64,000 nt of DNA from Youxingia wuxianensis (lineage in GTDB: Bacteria > Bacillota > Clostridia > Oscillospirales > Ruminococcaceae): positions 248,001-312,000 of the forward strand of contig NZ_JACRTD010000001.1 of NCBI RefSeq assembly GCF_014385085.1, given 5' to 3'. Of this stretch, positions 26,842 through 35,681 are shown in pieces; position 1 is the stretch's first letter; each line of letters starts with the position of its first letter. The position numbers and the translations under genes are program-made. The notes below the pieces were generated by a model. That model saw only the letters and a list, made by a program, of their open reading frames with translations. It did not search any database and was not told the DNA's origin.

Positions 26842-27162
26842 TTATGACCGTTCCCGGTCTGGCTCTTTTCTCTTGGGATGTGGCTTTTTCGTCCTCGCCT
26901 GTGCCTTGGCTTCGGCAAGCCTGCGCCGGATGGAATTGTCCCGCTTCTGGATAAACCGCTGCTTCGTATCAGCGATAAAGCGGCGGCACTCCGGCTCCGG
27001 GATGGCGTTCAGCTTTCGGATGGTATTCTCCACAATATCCCTTGTCTGCCGGTCACGGATAACCGGCACGATTTCTTTCAGCCCCGCAAGGGTGTCCTCT
27101 TTTGTACCGGCGGCGTACTGATAGACCATAGCCAACTCGTCTTTAGAAAAATTCATCTTCAT
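26842..27162 (-). CDS. Conserved mobile-element protein, function unknown
   Basis: A 106-aa basic, mostly helical protein (MNFSKDELAMVYQYAAGTKEDTLAGLKEI, then RRFIADTKQRFIQKRD, Lys/Arg-rich tail). It overlaps the upstream DUF3847-like gene by 4 bp, so it belongs to the same minus-strand operon. I do not recognise a function. Confidence 0.75.
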   Translation of the reverse strand: MKMNFSKDELAMVYQYAAGTKEDTLAGLKEIVPVIRDRQTRDIVENTIRKLNAIPEPECRRFIADTKQRFIQKRDNSIRRRLAEAKAQARTKKPHPKRKEPDRERS

Positions 27163-27458
27163 TCTGCGCCCTCCTTCTCTGTGCCGTTTCCGGCAAACAC
27201 TTTTTCCATAAGCTGACGGGTGCTGTCTTTGTGGAACAGCAGCTTCAAGAATAGACTGACCTGTTCATCCGTGATGGCTTCCGGGTGGGGAAGGTAGCTT
27301 TCCAGCATGGCGGCTCTGGTGCAAAGCCGGTGCGTCCGTTCCTTCCGGGTCAGCGCCTTGGCCTGATGGGTCAGACGCTTTTCCTCCTGTTGCGCCCAGC
27401 GCAGCTTCTTTTCCGTTTTCTCTATCTCCTGATTGAGTGCTTCCAGCTTTTCATTCAT
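27159..27458 (-). CDS. DUF3847-like coiled-coil protein
   Basis: A 99-aa protein: the first ~55 residues are Glu/Lys-rich coiled coil (NQEIEKTEKKLRWAQQEEKRL), followed by RTHRLCTRAAMLESYLP. A paralogue with the same layout is at 36619-36915. Both precede a relaxase gene, which suggests an accessory role in mobilization. It overlaps both neighbours by 4 bp. Confidence 0.8.
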   Translation of the reverse strand: MNEKLEALNQEIEKTEKKLRWAQQEEKRLTHQAKALTRKERTHRLCTRAAMLESYLPHPEAITDEQVSLFLKLLFHKDSTRQLMEKVFAGNGTEKEGAE

Positions 27459-27793
27459 AAGCGGCTGTCCTCCTTCTTGGGAATGAGTACATATATCTTG
27501 TTGGGTTCCCCGAAGCCCTGACGCACCCGCAGTATCAGTCCGGCGTCCTCCAATTCATTCAGGGAACGCTTCACGGTCATGGTGCTGCGGGCAAGTGCCG
27601 CCGCCAGTTCCACGATGGGGAAATGGATAAATAAAATCCCGTTGGCGTCCTCTATGCCGGACAGGAAAATAATATCCAACATCCGGGCGTACATGACCTT
27701 GGCGGTGCTGCTGATCGGGAGCCGCAGCATGGCTCTTGGCAGCGGCATACAGGGCGGCAGGGTGGTATCTGTGGTCATAAATTCAACTTCCAT
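27455..27793 (-). CDS. Replication initiator-like winged-helix protein
   Basis: A 112-aa protein. PLPRAMLRLPISSTAKVMYARMLD followed by a winged helix (ELAAALARSTMTVKRSLNELEDAGLILRVRQGFGEPNKIYV) resembles the RepA N-terminal replication initiator domain of Firmicutes plasmids. It lacks the C-terminal part of a full RepA. Initiation or regulation of replication is likely. The first ATG or an internal one (27778) could be used. Confidence 0.7.
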   Translation of the reverse strand: MEVEFMTTDTTLPPCMPLPRAMLRLPISSTAKVMYARMLDIIFLSGIEDANGILFIHFPIVELAAALARSTMTVKRSLNELEDAGLILRVRQGFGEPNKIYVLIPKKEDSRL

Positions 27794-27985
27794 TCAATCA
27801 GTGTCCTCCTTTACTTTTCGTTTTGAGCGTTTGGAAAGATAATGGGGGCAGTCCACAATGACCGCTCGGAAACTCTGCTTATAAGTGCGCTGGCATTTCC
27901 GGCAAAGGTCGTTGTACGTTACCCGCCCCCGTTCATTGAGGAAGAAGGATAGTTCCAGCTTCCTCTTTTTCGGCATTCTCGGCAT
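27794..27985 (-). CDS. Small basic mobile-element protein
   Basis: A 63-aa Lys/Arg-rich protein with a CRKCQRTYKQ motif and a further Cys (VDCPHYL) that may form a small zinc site. It is the first gene of the minus-strand operon, adjacent to the rep-like gene. Function unknown. Confidence 0.6.
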   Translation of the reverse strand: MPRMPKKRKLELSFFLNERGRVTYNDLCRKCQRTYKQSFRAVIVDCPHYLSKRSKRKVKEDTD

Positions 27986-28518
27986 GGTGCCTCCTTAAAC
28001 GAAAATCCGCCCATTTCAGCCGTAACAGCCGCAATAGACGGATAGCAGATTTTAGTGTCGTGTTTCGGGGCGATTTTCAAGGAAAAAGCGGCCATAGAAC
28101 CGTCCGGAAATCCCCCGTAGTATTACGGATAGGGTAGACTATGCCCTATCAGATTGTTGTGTTTTGGTATCAATTCGGTGTTCATTTTCGCCGGTTCTCC
28201 CTGATGTCGTTCCTGCCCCTGGCTCTCACAACGGCGTTTCGCTCCCTTTGGTACGCTCGTTGCGGTCAGGGTTCCTCCATTTCCCTGCCGCAAGTCGTTG
28301 CGCTACATCGCCGGGGAGCATATCCCATACAGGCCGGTCATTCGGTTGGAATAATCCATCGATGAACTAAGCCCATTATGGCACATTTTTGAGCCTTCTC
28401 CCGTATATCCACAAAGTAGGAAAACCGCCCCAAAATCGAAAATTTCCACGATTGCGGAACGGGTATGGTATAATGGGATTGACGGCGGCAGCCAGCCGCA
28501 GGAAGGAGCGATGTATCT
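27986..28518. other. Intergenic region of the third-level element
   Basis: About 530 bp without a convincing gene. It includes a short hairpin (GATAGGG with CCCTATC, near 28129-28152) and an extended -10 promoter (TG-G-TATAAT, TATAAT at 28469-28474) for the XRE fragment. A replication origin could be here, but I see no iterons. Confidence 0.45.
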
Positions 28519-28752
28519 ATGAAAACCCGCATTTCCGTACAGGAACGCCTCAAAGATTTACGGGTGGAACGGGGCTTAAATCTGGAAGAACTGGCGCAGG
28601 AAGGCAAACGGCAAGCAGAAGGAATGGGAAGAACGCTACAACGCCAAACGCAAGGCCCAGGTGGAGGCGGCAAAGGCCGCGATCCGGGCCGAGGATATGG
28701 AGAAGGGCATTTTTACCACCGTCAGCCAGTTACCCAGACAGGAGCCGCATAA
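28519..28752 (+). pseudogene. Truncated XRE-family regulator
   Basis: The first 27 codons (TRISVQERLKDLRVERGLNLEELAQ) are the start of a Cro/C1-type helix-turn-helix protein. At 28601 the gene runs into the 360-bp repeat and continues out of frame with the recombinase to 28752. The recognition helix is lost. Confidence 0.8.
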
Positions 28753-28960
28753 GGCCACCTTACCGGCCAGCGCCGCAGTTTAATCATCACAGTGCAAAGG
28801 AGGACGAACATGAACGAATTGACTTACACCCGCTGCGGAGATTACTACATCCCCGACCTGAAACTTTCCGAGCAGCCGGAAGCTCCCATCGGCAAGTATG
28901 GCCGTATGCGGCAACGCTACCTGAAGGAACACCGGCCCGGCCTTTACAGCAGCATGATTT
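28601..28960. repeat. 360-bp direct repeat, copy 2
   Basis: Second copy of 25404-25763, identical by eye. It supplies the promoter-proximal part of the intact tnpV. Confidence 0.92.
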
Positions 28961-29163
28961 TGAGCGAAAAGCTGTACCCGCACCTGTTGGAGATTGACCG
29001 GGCGGCGCGTGAACGGATGGATGCCATGCTGCCCCGCATGATGGAGGCGGCGGGCGTCACCGAGGAACTGAAAGCCCGTGACCCCATGCGCTGGGTGGGG
29101 CTGATGAATACGCTGAAAGCGCAGGCGGAGGAAATTGTTCTTACAGAGCTGATTTATCAATAG
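28810..29163 (+). CDS. tnpV: TnpV-family transposon protein
   Basis: A 117-aa protein typical of Tn4451-type elements: NELTYTRCGDYYIPDLKL, PIGKYGRMRQRYLKEHRPGLYSSM, then a helical C-terminus. AAAGGAGG lies upstream. In Tn4451 it follows tnpX; here the intact copy follows the second repeat. The exact function is not established. Confidence 0.85.
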   Translation: MNELTYTRCGDYYIPDLKLSEQPEAPIGKYGRMRQRYLKEHRPGLYSSMILSEKLYPHLLEIDRAARERMDAMLPRMMEAAGVTEELKARDPMRWVGLMNTLKAQAEEIVLTELIYQ

Positions 29164-29233
29164 CTCTTTTACAAGCGGAGGCTGCTATTTTGCGGCCTCT
29201 GTTTGTTTTTACGCTTTCGACATATCTTCTGCC

Positions 29234-29262
29234 TTGTGTCCTTTAAGCAAATGAAATATAAT
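29234..29262 (+). promoter_or_regulatory. Promoter of the Bce-like cargo operon
   Basis: TTGTGT (29234-29239), 17-bp spacer, TATAAT (29257-29262), 26 bp before the small HTH gene. Confidence 0.7.
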
Positions 29263-29287
29263 AAAAAATGTTGTCAGAGGTACAAAT

Positions 29288-29479
29288 ATGGACTACATGA
29301 CACTTAAAGAAGCAAGCGAAAAATGGGGCATTTTGTCCCGTCAAGTCAACTATTACTGCGTTGAGGATCGTATCCCTGGCGCTGTGAAGATAGCCGGTGT
29401 TTGGCTGATACCCAAAGACGCGGAGAAGGCGATTGACGAGCGGCGTAAAGTTGATAGAGATTTGAAAAATGATTGCTAA
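29288..29479 (+). CDS. Small excisionase/MerR-like HTH protein
   Basis: A 63-aa protein: MTLKEASEKWGILSRQVNYYCVEDRIPGAVKIAGVWLIPKDAEKAID is a compact winged HTH of the excisionase/MerR type. It is the first gene before the two-component and ABC genes and may regulate them, or act in excision of this cargo. Confidence 0.78.
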   Translation: MDYMTLKEASEKWGILSRQVNYYCVEDRIPGAVKIAGVWLIPKDAEKAIDERRKVDRDLKNDC

Positions 29480-29501
29480 AATCATTCTTGGAGGTGTTGA
29501 A

Positions 29502-30188
29502 ATGACGCAGACGATTATGATAATAGATGATGAAATAGAGATCTTAGATATGTTGAAACGCTATTTTTCCCTTGAGGGCTACCATGTAATTACGGCTGCC
29601 GGAGGTAAAGAGGCTTTACAGAAGTTATCAAAGCAACCCGATCTTATCCTGCTTGACATCAATATGCCGGATATAGACGGGCTTTCGCTCTGCAAAAGCA
29701 TACGGGACTTTGTTTCTTGTCCAATCCTCTTTCTGACTGCGAATACTGAGGATAGCGACAAAATCAAAGGCTTTGGTGCTGGTGGGGACGATTATATTAT
29801 AAAACCTTTTTCTGTTGACGAACTGGGAGCGCGAGTGTCTGCACATTTACGCCGCGAAAATCGCAGTAAAACAAAGCCTCGCGTTTTGTTCGATGGACAA
29901 TTAGCGGTTGATTATTTAGAGCGAACAGTATATTGGGACGGAAAAGAAATCCCACTTTTGAAAAAGGAGTTTGACATACTCGAAGTGCTTTCACAAAACC
30001 CCGGACAGGTTTTTGATAAAGAACGGCTTTACGAAGCTGCATGGGGATTGGACGGGTTGGGAAATAACTCTGTTGTAGCGGAGCATATCAGAAAAATCCG
30101 CGCAAAGTTTGCTGCCGTTGGAGCCAAACAATACATTGAAACCGTTTGGGGGGTGGGATATAAATGGGAAAAAGCAAGCGTAAATTGA
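29502..30188 (+). CDS. OmpR-family response regulator
   Basis: A 228-aa regulator. The receiver domain starts TIMIIDDEIEIL (phospho-acceptor Asp in LILLDINMPD near residue 51; Lys in YIIKPF near 100). The C-terminal winged helix ends YIETVWGVGYKW. ATG 29502 has GGAGGTG upstream. It overlaps the kinase gene by about 25 bp. It likely controls the downstream ABC genes. Confidence 0.92.
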   Translation: MTQTIMIIDDEIEILDMLKRYFSLEGYHVITAAGGKEALQKLSKQPDLILLDINMPDIDGLSLCKSIRDFVSCPILFLTANTEDSDKIKGFGAGGDDYIIKPFSVDELGARVSAHLRRENRSKTKPRVLFDGQLAVDYLERTVYWDGKEIPLLKKEFDILEVLSQNPGQVFDKERLYEAAWGLDGLGNNSVVAEHIRKIRAKFAAVGAKQYIETVWGVGYKWEKASVN

Positions 30189-31333
30189 ATGATCTGTCAA
30201 TTCTTTCTACATTTGTTTTACTTGCAGTTGTTTTTCTTCTTCTTGCAATACTGCTGGTAGAAGTGGAAAGGACTTTGCTCACAAATGCACAGAGAGATAT
30301 TGCCTTTCAGTATTCAGATGTGGTCGAAGGATTTAATTCTGAAAAGGTATGGGGAAATCAATCGGTATATTTGCTTTCAGAACATGATGGGAGAATGATG
30401 TGGCTGTACGAAATGGGGATGTGGACGTTGCCCCCCTTTACTTATCTTGCCTGTTTCATTTTGGCGGGATTTGTTTTTTACAGGAGTAAAATTAGAAGGC
30501 CTCTAATGTTCTTAACTACATCTGCAAACAGAATAGCCGAAAATGATTTGGATTTTTCGATTGCGTATGACAGAAACGATGAAATGGGATTACTATGCAA
30601 AGCATTTGAAAAAATGCGCTCTGCGCTGGAAAAAAATAATCGGGAAATGTGGCGTCAGATGAATGAGCGCAAAAAGCTAAATGCCGCTTTTTCTCACGAT
30701 CTGCGAACACCCCTTACGGTCATGGAGGGGCATTTAGGCATTTTGCAAAAATACACGCCGCAGGGGAAATTAAGTGCTGACGATGTTATGCAGACCTACG
30801 CGGCAATGGCAGGGCAGATTGAACGGCTGAAAAACTATGCTTCTTCCATGAATACATTACAGCGGCTTGAAGATGTACCGATTGTGAGAAAACAGCTTGC
30901 AGCCAGCGATTTCACCGCAAGGCTCAATGATACTGCGGAAATGATTTGCGAGAGCAAGAACCTATCCATATCGGATAAAACCGTTGCCACAAGCCTTTGT
31001 GTTGACCCGGAAATTGTCTTGCAGGTTTTTGAAAACTTATTATCCAACGCCGCCCGTTATGCGAAATCTGCCATATCCATACAGTACACCGCCACAAATG
31101 ATACCTTTTCAATCACTGTAACAGACGACGGGGCGGGCTTTGATGATACCACTTTGAAATTTGCAGCAAACCCGTTTTATACAACAGAGAAAAAGTCTGA
31201 CACCGGGCAGCATTTAGGCCTCGGCCTCAATATCTGCAAAATCCTATGTGAGCGGCATAATGGAAATATCATTTTGTCGAATGGTATAGAAGCGGGCGCG
31301 TCTGTAACCGTCCGCTTTGGAATGATAGAATAA
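30164..31333 (+). CDS. Membrane sensor histidine kinase
   Basis: 389 aa. Two membrane segments (about 13-33 and 90-108) flank a ~55-residue external loop. HAMP-like linker, H-box AAFSHDLRTPLTVMEGH near residue 181, N-box VFENLLSNAARYA near 285 and G-box LGLGLNIC near 355 follow. The short sensor suits sensing through an ABC transporter, as in Bce-type systems, though the external loop is longer than in true intramembrane sensors. Confidence 0.92.
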   Translation: MGKSKRKLNDLSILSTFVLLAVVFLLLAILLVEVERTLLTNAQRDIAFQYSDVVEGFNSEKVWGNQSVYLLSEHDGRMMWLYEMGMWTLPPFTYLACFILAGFVFYRSKIRRPLMFLTTSANRIAENDLDFSIAYDRNDEMGLLCKAFEKMRSALEKNNREMWRQMNERKKLNAAFSHDLRTPLTVMEGHLGILQKYTPQGKLSADDVMQTYAAMAGQIERLKNYASSMNTLQRLEDVPIVRKQLAASDFTARLNDTAEMICESKNLSISDKTVATSLCVDPEIVLQVFENLLSNAARYAKSAISIQYTATNDTFSITVTDDGAGFDDTTLKFAANPFYTTEKKSDTGQHLGLGLNICKILCERHNGNIILSNGIEAGASVTVRFGMIE

Positions 31334-31351
31334 TAAATTACTTTCTGCAAT

Positions 31352-31380
31352 CTCCCTGTATTTGTACAGGGGGATTTTTT
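31352..31380 (+). terminator. Hairpin between kinase and ABC genes
   Basis: CCCTGTA, loop TTTG, TACAGGG, then a T-run. It probably ends the regulator transcript and leaves the ABC genes under their own control. Confidence 0.7.
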
Positions 31381-31458
31381 CGTTTGATAGATATTTGAAA
31401 ATTGCCTTTTAGAATGAACTTGTAAACAGAAATCTAACAGAAAAGAAAGGGGAAGGTT

Positions 31459-32211
31459 ATGTTACAGATTGAAAAGGTTTCTAAAACGTATCATTCAAAA
31501 GGCATAGACTATCCTGTTTTGAAAGAGATTACCGCAACTATTCACGACGGGGAATTTGTCGCCATTATGGGGCCGTCCGGCAGCGGGAAAACGACGCTGC
31601 TCAATGTGATTTCTGGCTTTATAAGTGCGGACGGCGGGAAGGTCATTCTTGACGGGCAGGATATTCTAACCGGCGAAGAAAATGAACTTGCAGAAATAAG
31701 GCAGCATAAACTTGGTTTTGTTTTTCAAGATTTTATGCTGCTGAACGGGCTGACTATCCGGGAAAACATTTTTTTACCGCAGATCATAGCCGGAAAACCG
31801 AAAAGCCAAATGGAGCAGAACACCCATACTCTGTTAGAGGTTTTCGGCATTGAAGAAATTGCGGAAAAATATCCTGCTGAAGTATCCGGGGGACAAAAAC
31901 AACGAGCGTCCATAGCGAGAGCATTGTCTAATAATCCGTCCATTATCTTGGCAGATGAACCTACGGGAAATCTCGATTCAAAATCGAGTACTGCTGTCAT
32001 AGAAGCATTTTTGAATGCGAAAGAAAAAATCGGCGCAACAATTTTTATGGTTACACATGATGCGTTTGCGGCTTCTTATGCCGACAAAGTGATTGCCTTA
32101 AAAGACGGTATCGTTTTTGGTGAATTAGTGCGTCACGGACAGCCCCGAGATTTTCTTGACGAATTACTGGACTTCACAAGAAAGGTAAACGGTGATGGGT
32201 ATGACGCTTAA
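31459..32211 (+). CDS. ABC transporter ATP-binding protein (BceA/MacB-like)
   Basis: 250 aa. Walker A GPSGSGKT near residue 37, signature VSGGQKQRASIARAL near 140 and Walker B IILADEPTGNLDS near 163. The GNLDS form is typical of the LolD/MacB/BceA subfamily. It overlaps the permease gene by 20 bp. With it, the protein likely protects against a cell-envelope-active peptide. Confidence 0.93.
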   Translation: MLQIEKVSKTYHSKGIDYPVLKEITATIHDGEFVAIMGPSGSGKTTLLNVISGFISADGGKVILDGQDILTGEENELAEIRQHKLGFVFQDFMLLNGLTIRENIFLPQIIAGKPKSQMEQNTHTLLEVFGIEEIAEKYPAEVSGGQKQRASIARALSNNPSIILADEPTGNLDSKSSTAVIEAFLNAKEKIGATIFMVTHDAFAASYADKVIALKDGIVFGELVRHGQPRDFLDELLDFTRKVNGDGYDA

Positions 32212-34231
32212 CGATATTAGCAGAAAACTTTTTAAGAATAGCCGAAAGCAATACGGGCTTTTCTTCTTCTCTGTTGTTTTTTCCATAGCAATGACAGGGG
32301 CATACGGCGTTTTGCAGTACAGCCCTACTGTCACAAACGTCCTGGTTGATGGCGGTTCAACACAAACTATTTCACAAGCTATGTTTTTCGGCTCCATGTT
32401 GGGTATCATTGTCTTTCTTGTGTATGCAGACAGTATTTTCCTAAAATATAAGTCGCGGGAGATCGGAATTTTTCTGTCCCTCGGCATAGACCGGCGCAGC
32501 GTTCAAAAAATTGTTGTGAAAGAATACACGCTTCTTTTTCAATTTGCTGTATTCGTTGGCCTGCTTTTGTCGGTTCCGCTTGCTTACCTATGCTGGTCGC
32601 TTCTCAATTTGTTTTTGGAAACACAGGAAACAGCATTCAGTATCGGCTGGGTGGGGTTAATCATTGCGGTACTGTTTTCCTTGCTTAATTGGTTTATTTT
32701 GCGGACGATTAACCGCAGGTACATCAAAAATGTTGATATTTTGAAAATCATTAAGACCTCTGATGAAAACGAAACGGCGAAAAGCGGAAATTTATTCTTG
32801 TTGATTTTAGGCGCATTACTTGTCCCTGCCGGGATTGTTGCCTTTTTCACCTTGCAGAATATCGGCGGTTTTCTCAATACTTTGTTGGCCTTTGTAGGCT
32901 TGGCAGGAGCAGTTTTAGGCGTTTATCTGTTGATTATTCAATGCGCGTCTATTGGGGATATTCTGAAAAAGTACAATGACAAAGCATATTATAAGAACCT
33001 TGTCTTTTACAATCTTCTAAAACAGAAAATCCGGCAATATACCCGGTCTATATTTGTGGCGACGCTTCTTATTACCTTTACGACATTTGGTATCGGCTTC
33101 ATAGCGGCAGGATTTATTGACGGTTATAACGTCGCTCTGAACGAGCCATACGATTACACGATCAATGCGACCTATGAACACCCCATGACCGAAAGCCGTA
33201 TTGAAGAAATAGCCGAGGAAAGCAATGCGGTCATTACCAGCATAAAGCATATAGACTGCCTATTGCTCGGTGTGCAGAACAATTATAAAAACGGTGAGCG
33301 TGATTGGGGTTCGCGTATCGTCGTAAGCGAAGATAACTTTAATGTCTTATCCGGCGCGGCAATATCCGTACCAAAGGGAAGCTACACGGTTTACTATGAC
33401 AGCAGCATGGAATATAAACTAAACGCTTTTTCGGCAGAAAGCAGCCTTTTTTACAACCCAACTACTGAACAAGAGTTTTACTTCATACAAAACGAGCCGA
33501 TATGCTACGATGGGCTTTTTAATACACGGTCTGTATTTTCTTCTTTTCTGATTTTGAACAATGACGATTACCGCACGCTTGCGGCTACACTTGCCGACGA
33601 ATATAGAGCCGTTTCCTATATGGTAAATGTGGAAAATTGGCAAGACACGATGGATTTTCAGAACAATATTCTGAAAGCCGTTATCTCTGACAACAACGGG
33701 GTAATCTTTACAAATTGGCACAACAGCGCGACATTCGAGAAAACAGGAAGTCAAGCGGAGTATCTTCCCTTTGATGGCAACGAAACTAAAATTGCCCGGT
33801 TGTGGTCGCTATATCCGCTTTCAAAGTTAAGCAGCACGACAACGCAGTTTGAAGCCTTTGCCACCTACCTTATGCTTATGTTATTTATCGCCATTGTTGC
33901 CTTTGTGTCCGCAGTCATGGTTATTGGACTAAAACTTATTAGCACGATATGGGACGACGCGGAAGTCTATAATGATCTACGGCGATTGGGAATGAAGCGC
34001 AAAAAGATTAAAGGACTTATTACAAAACAAATGCTATTCGTCTATTTTATTCCCACCGTACTTGGCTGTATCATTGGAGCCTTTACGACATACCGCATTA
34101 TGCTTGTGTCCGGTGTTATTTACATTGGTGAAACAATGCAGTTAGTTGGTTGTGTGTGCGGTTTGGTGCTGATAATTCAGATTGCTATTTTCTTTGTACT
34201 TCGATCAAGAGTTATGCGCAACTACGCATGA
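32192..34231 (+). CDS. FtsX-family ABC permease (BceB-like)
   Basis: 679 aa with about ten membrane segments and a large extracytoplasmic region (residues ~320-560), the layout of BceB/VraG-type peptide-resistance permeases. LGIDRRSVQKIVVKEYTLLF is a typical FtsX cytoplasmic element. ATG 32192 overlaps the ATPase gene; ATG 32198 or 32201 could also serve. The ligand cannot be predicted. Confidence 0.9.
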   Translation: MMGMTLNDISRKLFKNSRKQYGLFFFSVVFSIAMTGAYGVLQYSPTVTNVLVDGGSTQTISQAMFFGSMLGIIVFLVYADSIFLKYKSREIGIFLSLGIDRRSVQKIVVKEYTLLFQFAVFVGLLLSVPLAYLCWSLLNLFLETQETAFSIGWVGLIIAVLFSLLNWFILRTINRRYIKNVDILKIIKTSDENETAKSGNLFLLILGALLVPAGIVAFFTLQNIGGFLNTLLAFVGLAGAVLGVYLLIIQCASIGDILKKYNDKAYYKNLVFYNLLKQKIRQYTRSIFVATLLITFTTFGIGFIAAGFIDGYNVALNEPYDYTINATYEHPMTESRIEEIAEESNAVITSIKHIDCLLLGVQNNYKNGERDWGSRIVVSEDNFNVLSGAAISVPKGSYTVYYDSSMEYKLNAFSAESSLFYNPTTEQEFYFIQNEPICYDGLFNTRSVFSSFLILNNDDYRTLAATLADEYRAVSYMVNVENWQDTMDFQNNILKAVISDNNGVIFTNWHNSATFEKTGSQAEYLPFDGNETKIARLWSLYPLSKLSSTTTQFEAFATYLMLMLFIAIVAFVSAVMVIGLKLISTIWDDAEVYNDLRRLGMKRKKIKGLITKQMLFVYFIPTVLGCIIGAFTTYRIMLVSGVIYIGETMQLVGCVCGLVLIIQIAIFFVLRSRVMRNYA

Positions 34232-34701
34232 TACTTTCATAACAGATACACAAATCTGCCGGACGACGGCAAAAGAAAAAAAGCCGTCGTTCAGCAGGCA
34301 ATCATCATGCCCTAATCACACTTACGGCGGCTTTGACAAAATCAAGGCCGCCGTTCCTTATGTCCTCGACAAAGGAGTGACGCCTATACACTGACACGGC
34401 GGCTTTAGGAGGGAGCCGCCATGAAGCACACTGACCGCCGACAAATTCAGACGATATTTGCACTACCGTCAAAAAAAGCCCAGCCACCGAACCGGCCCCG
34501 TCTGGCAGCCGGTGCGAAAATTGTCACAATGTAACTGAATACCGTATTTTTTGCGCTCGAATAGCTTTCTGCTGTCCGGGCGCTTTTTCATACCTGTGGG
34601 GACGGAACATCGGGTCAACATGGCCCGAGCCTTGCCCCCGGTGCCGTTCCCCGCCGCCCCGTTCAGATTTTCCCGCAAAAATCTGAACGGAGGAAAGGCA
34701 G
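34232..34701. other. Intergenic with terminator and sigma-gene leader
   Basis: 470 bp without a gene. It holds a terminator-like stem at 34263-34292 (ACGACGGC with GCCGTCGT), GC-rich direct remnants (GGCGGCTTT, GCCGCC), and a conserved RBS-proximal hairpin at 34664-34692 that recurs before the sigma-like gene at 58756. Confidence 0.6.
34664..34699 (+). promoter_or_regulatory. Conserved hairpin just upstream of RBS
   Basis: GTTCAGATTTT, loop CCCGC, AAAAATCTGAAC, immediately followed by GGAGGAAA. The same stem ending TCTGAACGGAGGAAA is at 58707-58750. It may gate translation of the sigma-like genes. Confidence 0.55.
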
Positions 34702-35115
34702 ATGGAAGTCACCATCAATTACAACGGACAAGCTGTGGCCGTGGAGGTCACGCTGGAAGTCTATGAATTTCTTGACCGGGCCGACCACAAAGCCGAGAAC
34801 CTGTCCCATGAGCAGCGGCGGCATTGGGATGGCCGGGAGTTTGACGAATACATAGTTGCCACTGAGGGCGTGGGTATCTACGGTGAAACGCCGGAGGATT
34901 ACCTTTGCCGCAAGGAAACACTGGGCGAGCTGATGGCCGTCCTGGACACCTGCACCGAGGCCCAGCGCCGCCGGTTCCTGCTCTATGCCCTGGACGGGCT
35001 GAGTTTTTCGGAGATCGCTGCCCTGTGCGGCTGCTCCAAGAGTTCGGTGCAAGGTTCCATTGAAGCAGTCAGAAAAATTTTTCAAAAAAATTTGAGAAAC
35101 CACCCATACGAATGA
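34702..35115 (+). CDS. Sigma-70 region-4-like regulator, first of four
   Basis: A 137-aa protein whose C-terminus (LDTCTEAQRRRFLLYALDGLSFSEIAALCGCSKSSVQGSIEAVRKIF) is a sigma region 4 helix-turn-helix. There is no region 2, so it is not a complete sigma factor. Such genes are common in ICEs and mobilizable elements and are thought to regulate transfer genes. RBS GGAGGAAA. Confidence 0.82.
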   Translation: MEVTINYNGQAVAVEVTLEVYEFLDRADHKAENLSHEQRRHWDGREFDEYIVATEGVGIYGETPEDYLCRKETLGELMAVLDTCTEAQRRRFLLYALDGLSFSEIAALCGCSKSSVQGSIEAVRKIFQKNLRNHPYE

Positions 35116-35218
35116 CCCCTTTTCGGGCTACCAAGTGAAAGGGATTGTTTCCCTTATCCCAGCGGGAGGCGGACAGCGGACAAGCTGCCCGCCTCTCCCA
35201 TTTTCAGGAGGTAAGCCT

Positions 35219-35671
35219 ATGAAAACAATCAATCTGCGGTGGATTTATCCCCACTACCGGCATGACGAGTTTGTGGAGGTCAGCGACGAGGTTTGGGAGG
35301 CCATGCGGCAGGCCCAGCGTGAGATGAACAACTATGAGCGCCGGAAGGTCTACCACCGCGCCTGGTACTCTCTGGACGCATATAGCTGGACGGAGAACTA
35401 CGCGCAGGAACACGGCAGATCGCCGGAGGAAATCCTTTTGGAGCGCGAGGAACGGGCCGCCCGCCTGCGGCTGGTTACCGCCTTGCCGGAGGCCCTGGCC
35501 CATGCCACCCCCACCCAGGCTCGCCGCATCCGGGCCTACTACATCGCCGGTATCAACCAGCCGAAAATTGCCCGGATGGAGGGCGTACACAGCAGCAAAG
35601 TCAGCATTGCCATCCGGCGGGGTCTGCGGAATATGCGCCGCTGCTATGACGGCCTTTTCCCGTCAGAGTGA
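35219..35671 (+). CDS. Sigma-70 region-4-like regulator, second
   Basis: 150 aa. It starts TINLRWIYPHYRHDEFVEVSDEVWEA, a block shared with the genes at 35682, 36140 and 58756. It ends with region-4-like TPTQARRIRAYYIAGINQPKIARMEGVHSSKVSIAIRRGLRNM. RBS AGGAGG. Confidence 0.8.
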   Translation: MKTINLRWIYPHYRHDEFVEVSDEVWEAMRQAQREMNNYERRKVYHRAWYSLDAYSWTENYAQEHGRSPEEILLEREERAARLRLVTALPEALAHATPTQARRIRAYYIAGINQPKIARMEGVHSSKVSIAIRRGLRNMRRCYDGLFPSE

Positions 35672-35681
35672 GGGCGGGCCT

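Larger units (their letters stand above)
25764..28600. mobile_element. Third-level insertion: fragment of a small mobilizable element
   Basis: 2837 bp between two perfect 360-bp repeats. Most genes are on the minus strand: a truncated relaxase, rep-like and DUF3847-like genes, and an AT-rich acetyltransferase gene. A truncated XRE gene lies at the right edge. The arrangement fits a single crossover with a 3197-bp circle that already carried the 360-bp segment. Confidence 0.75.
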
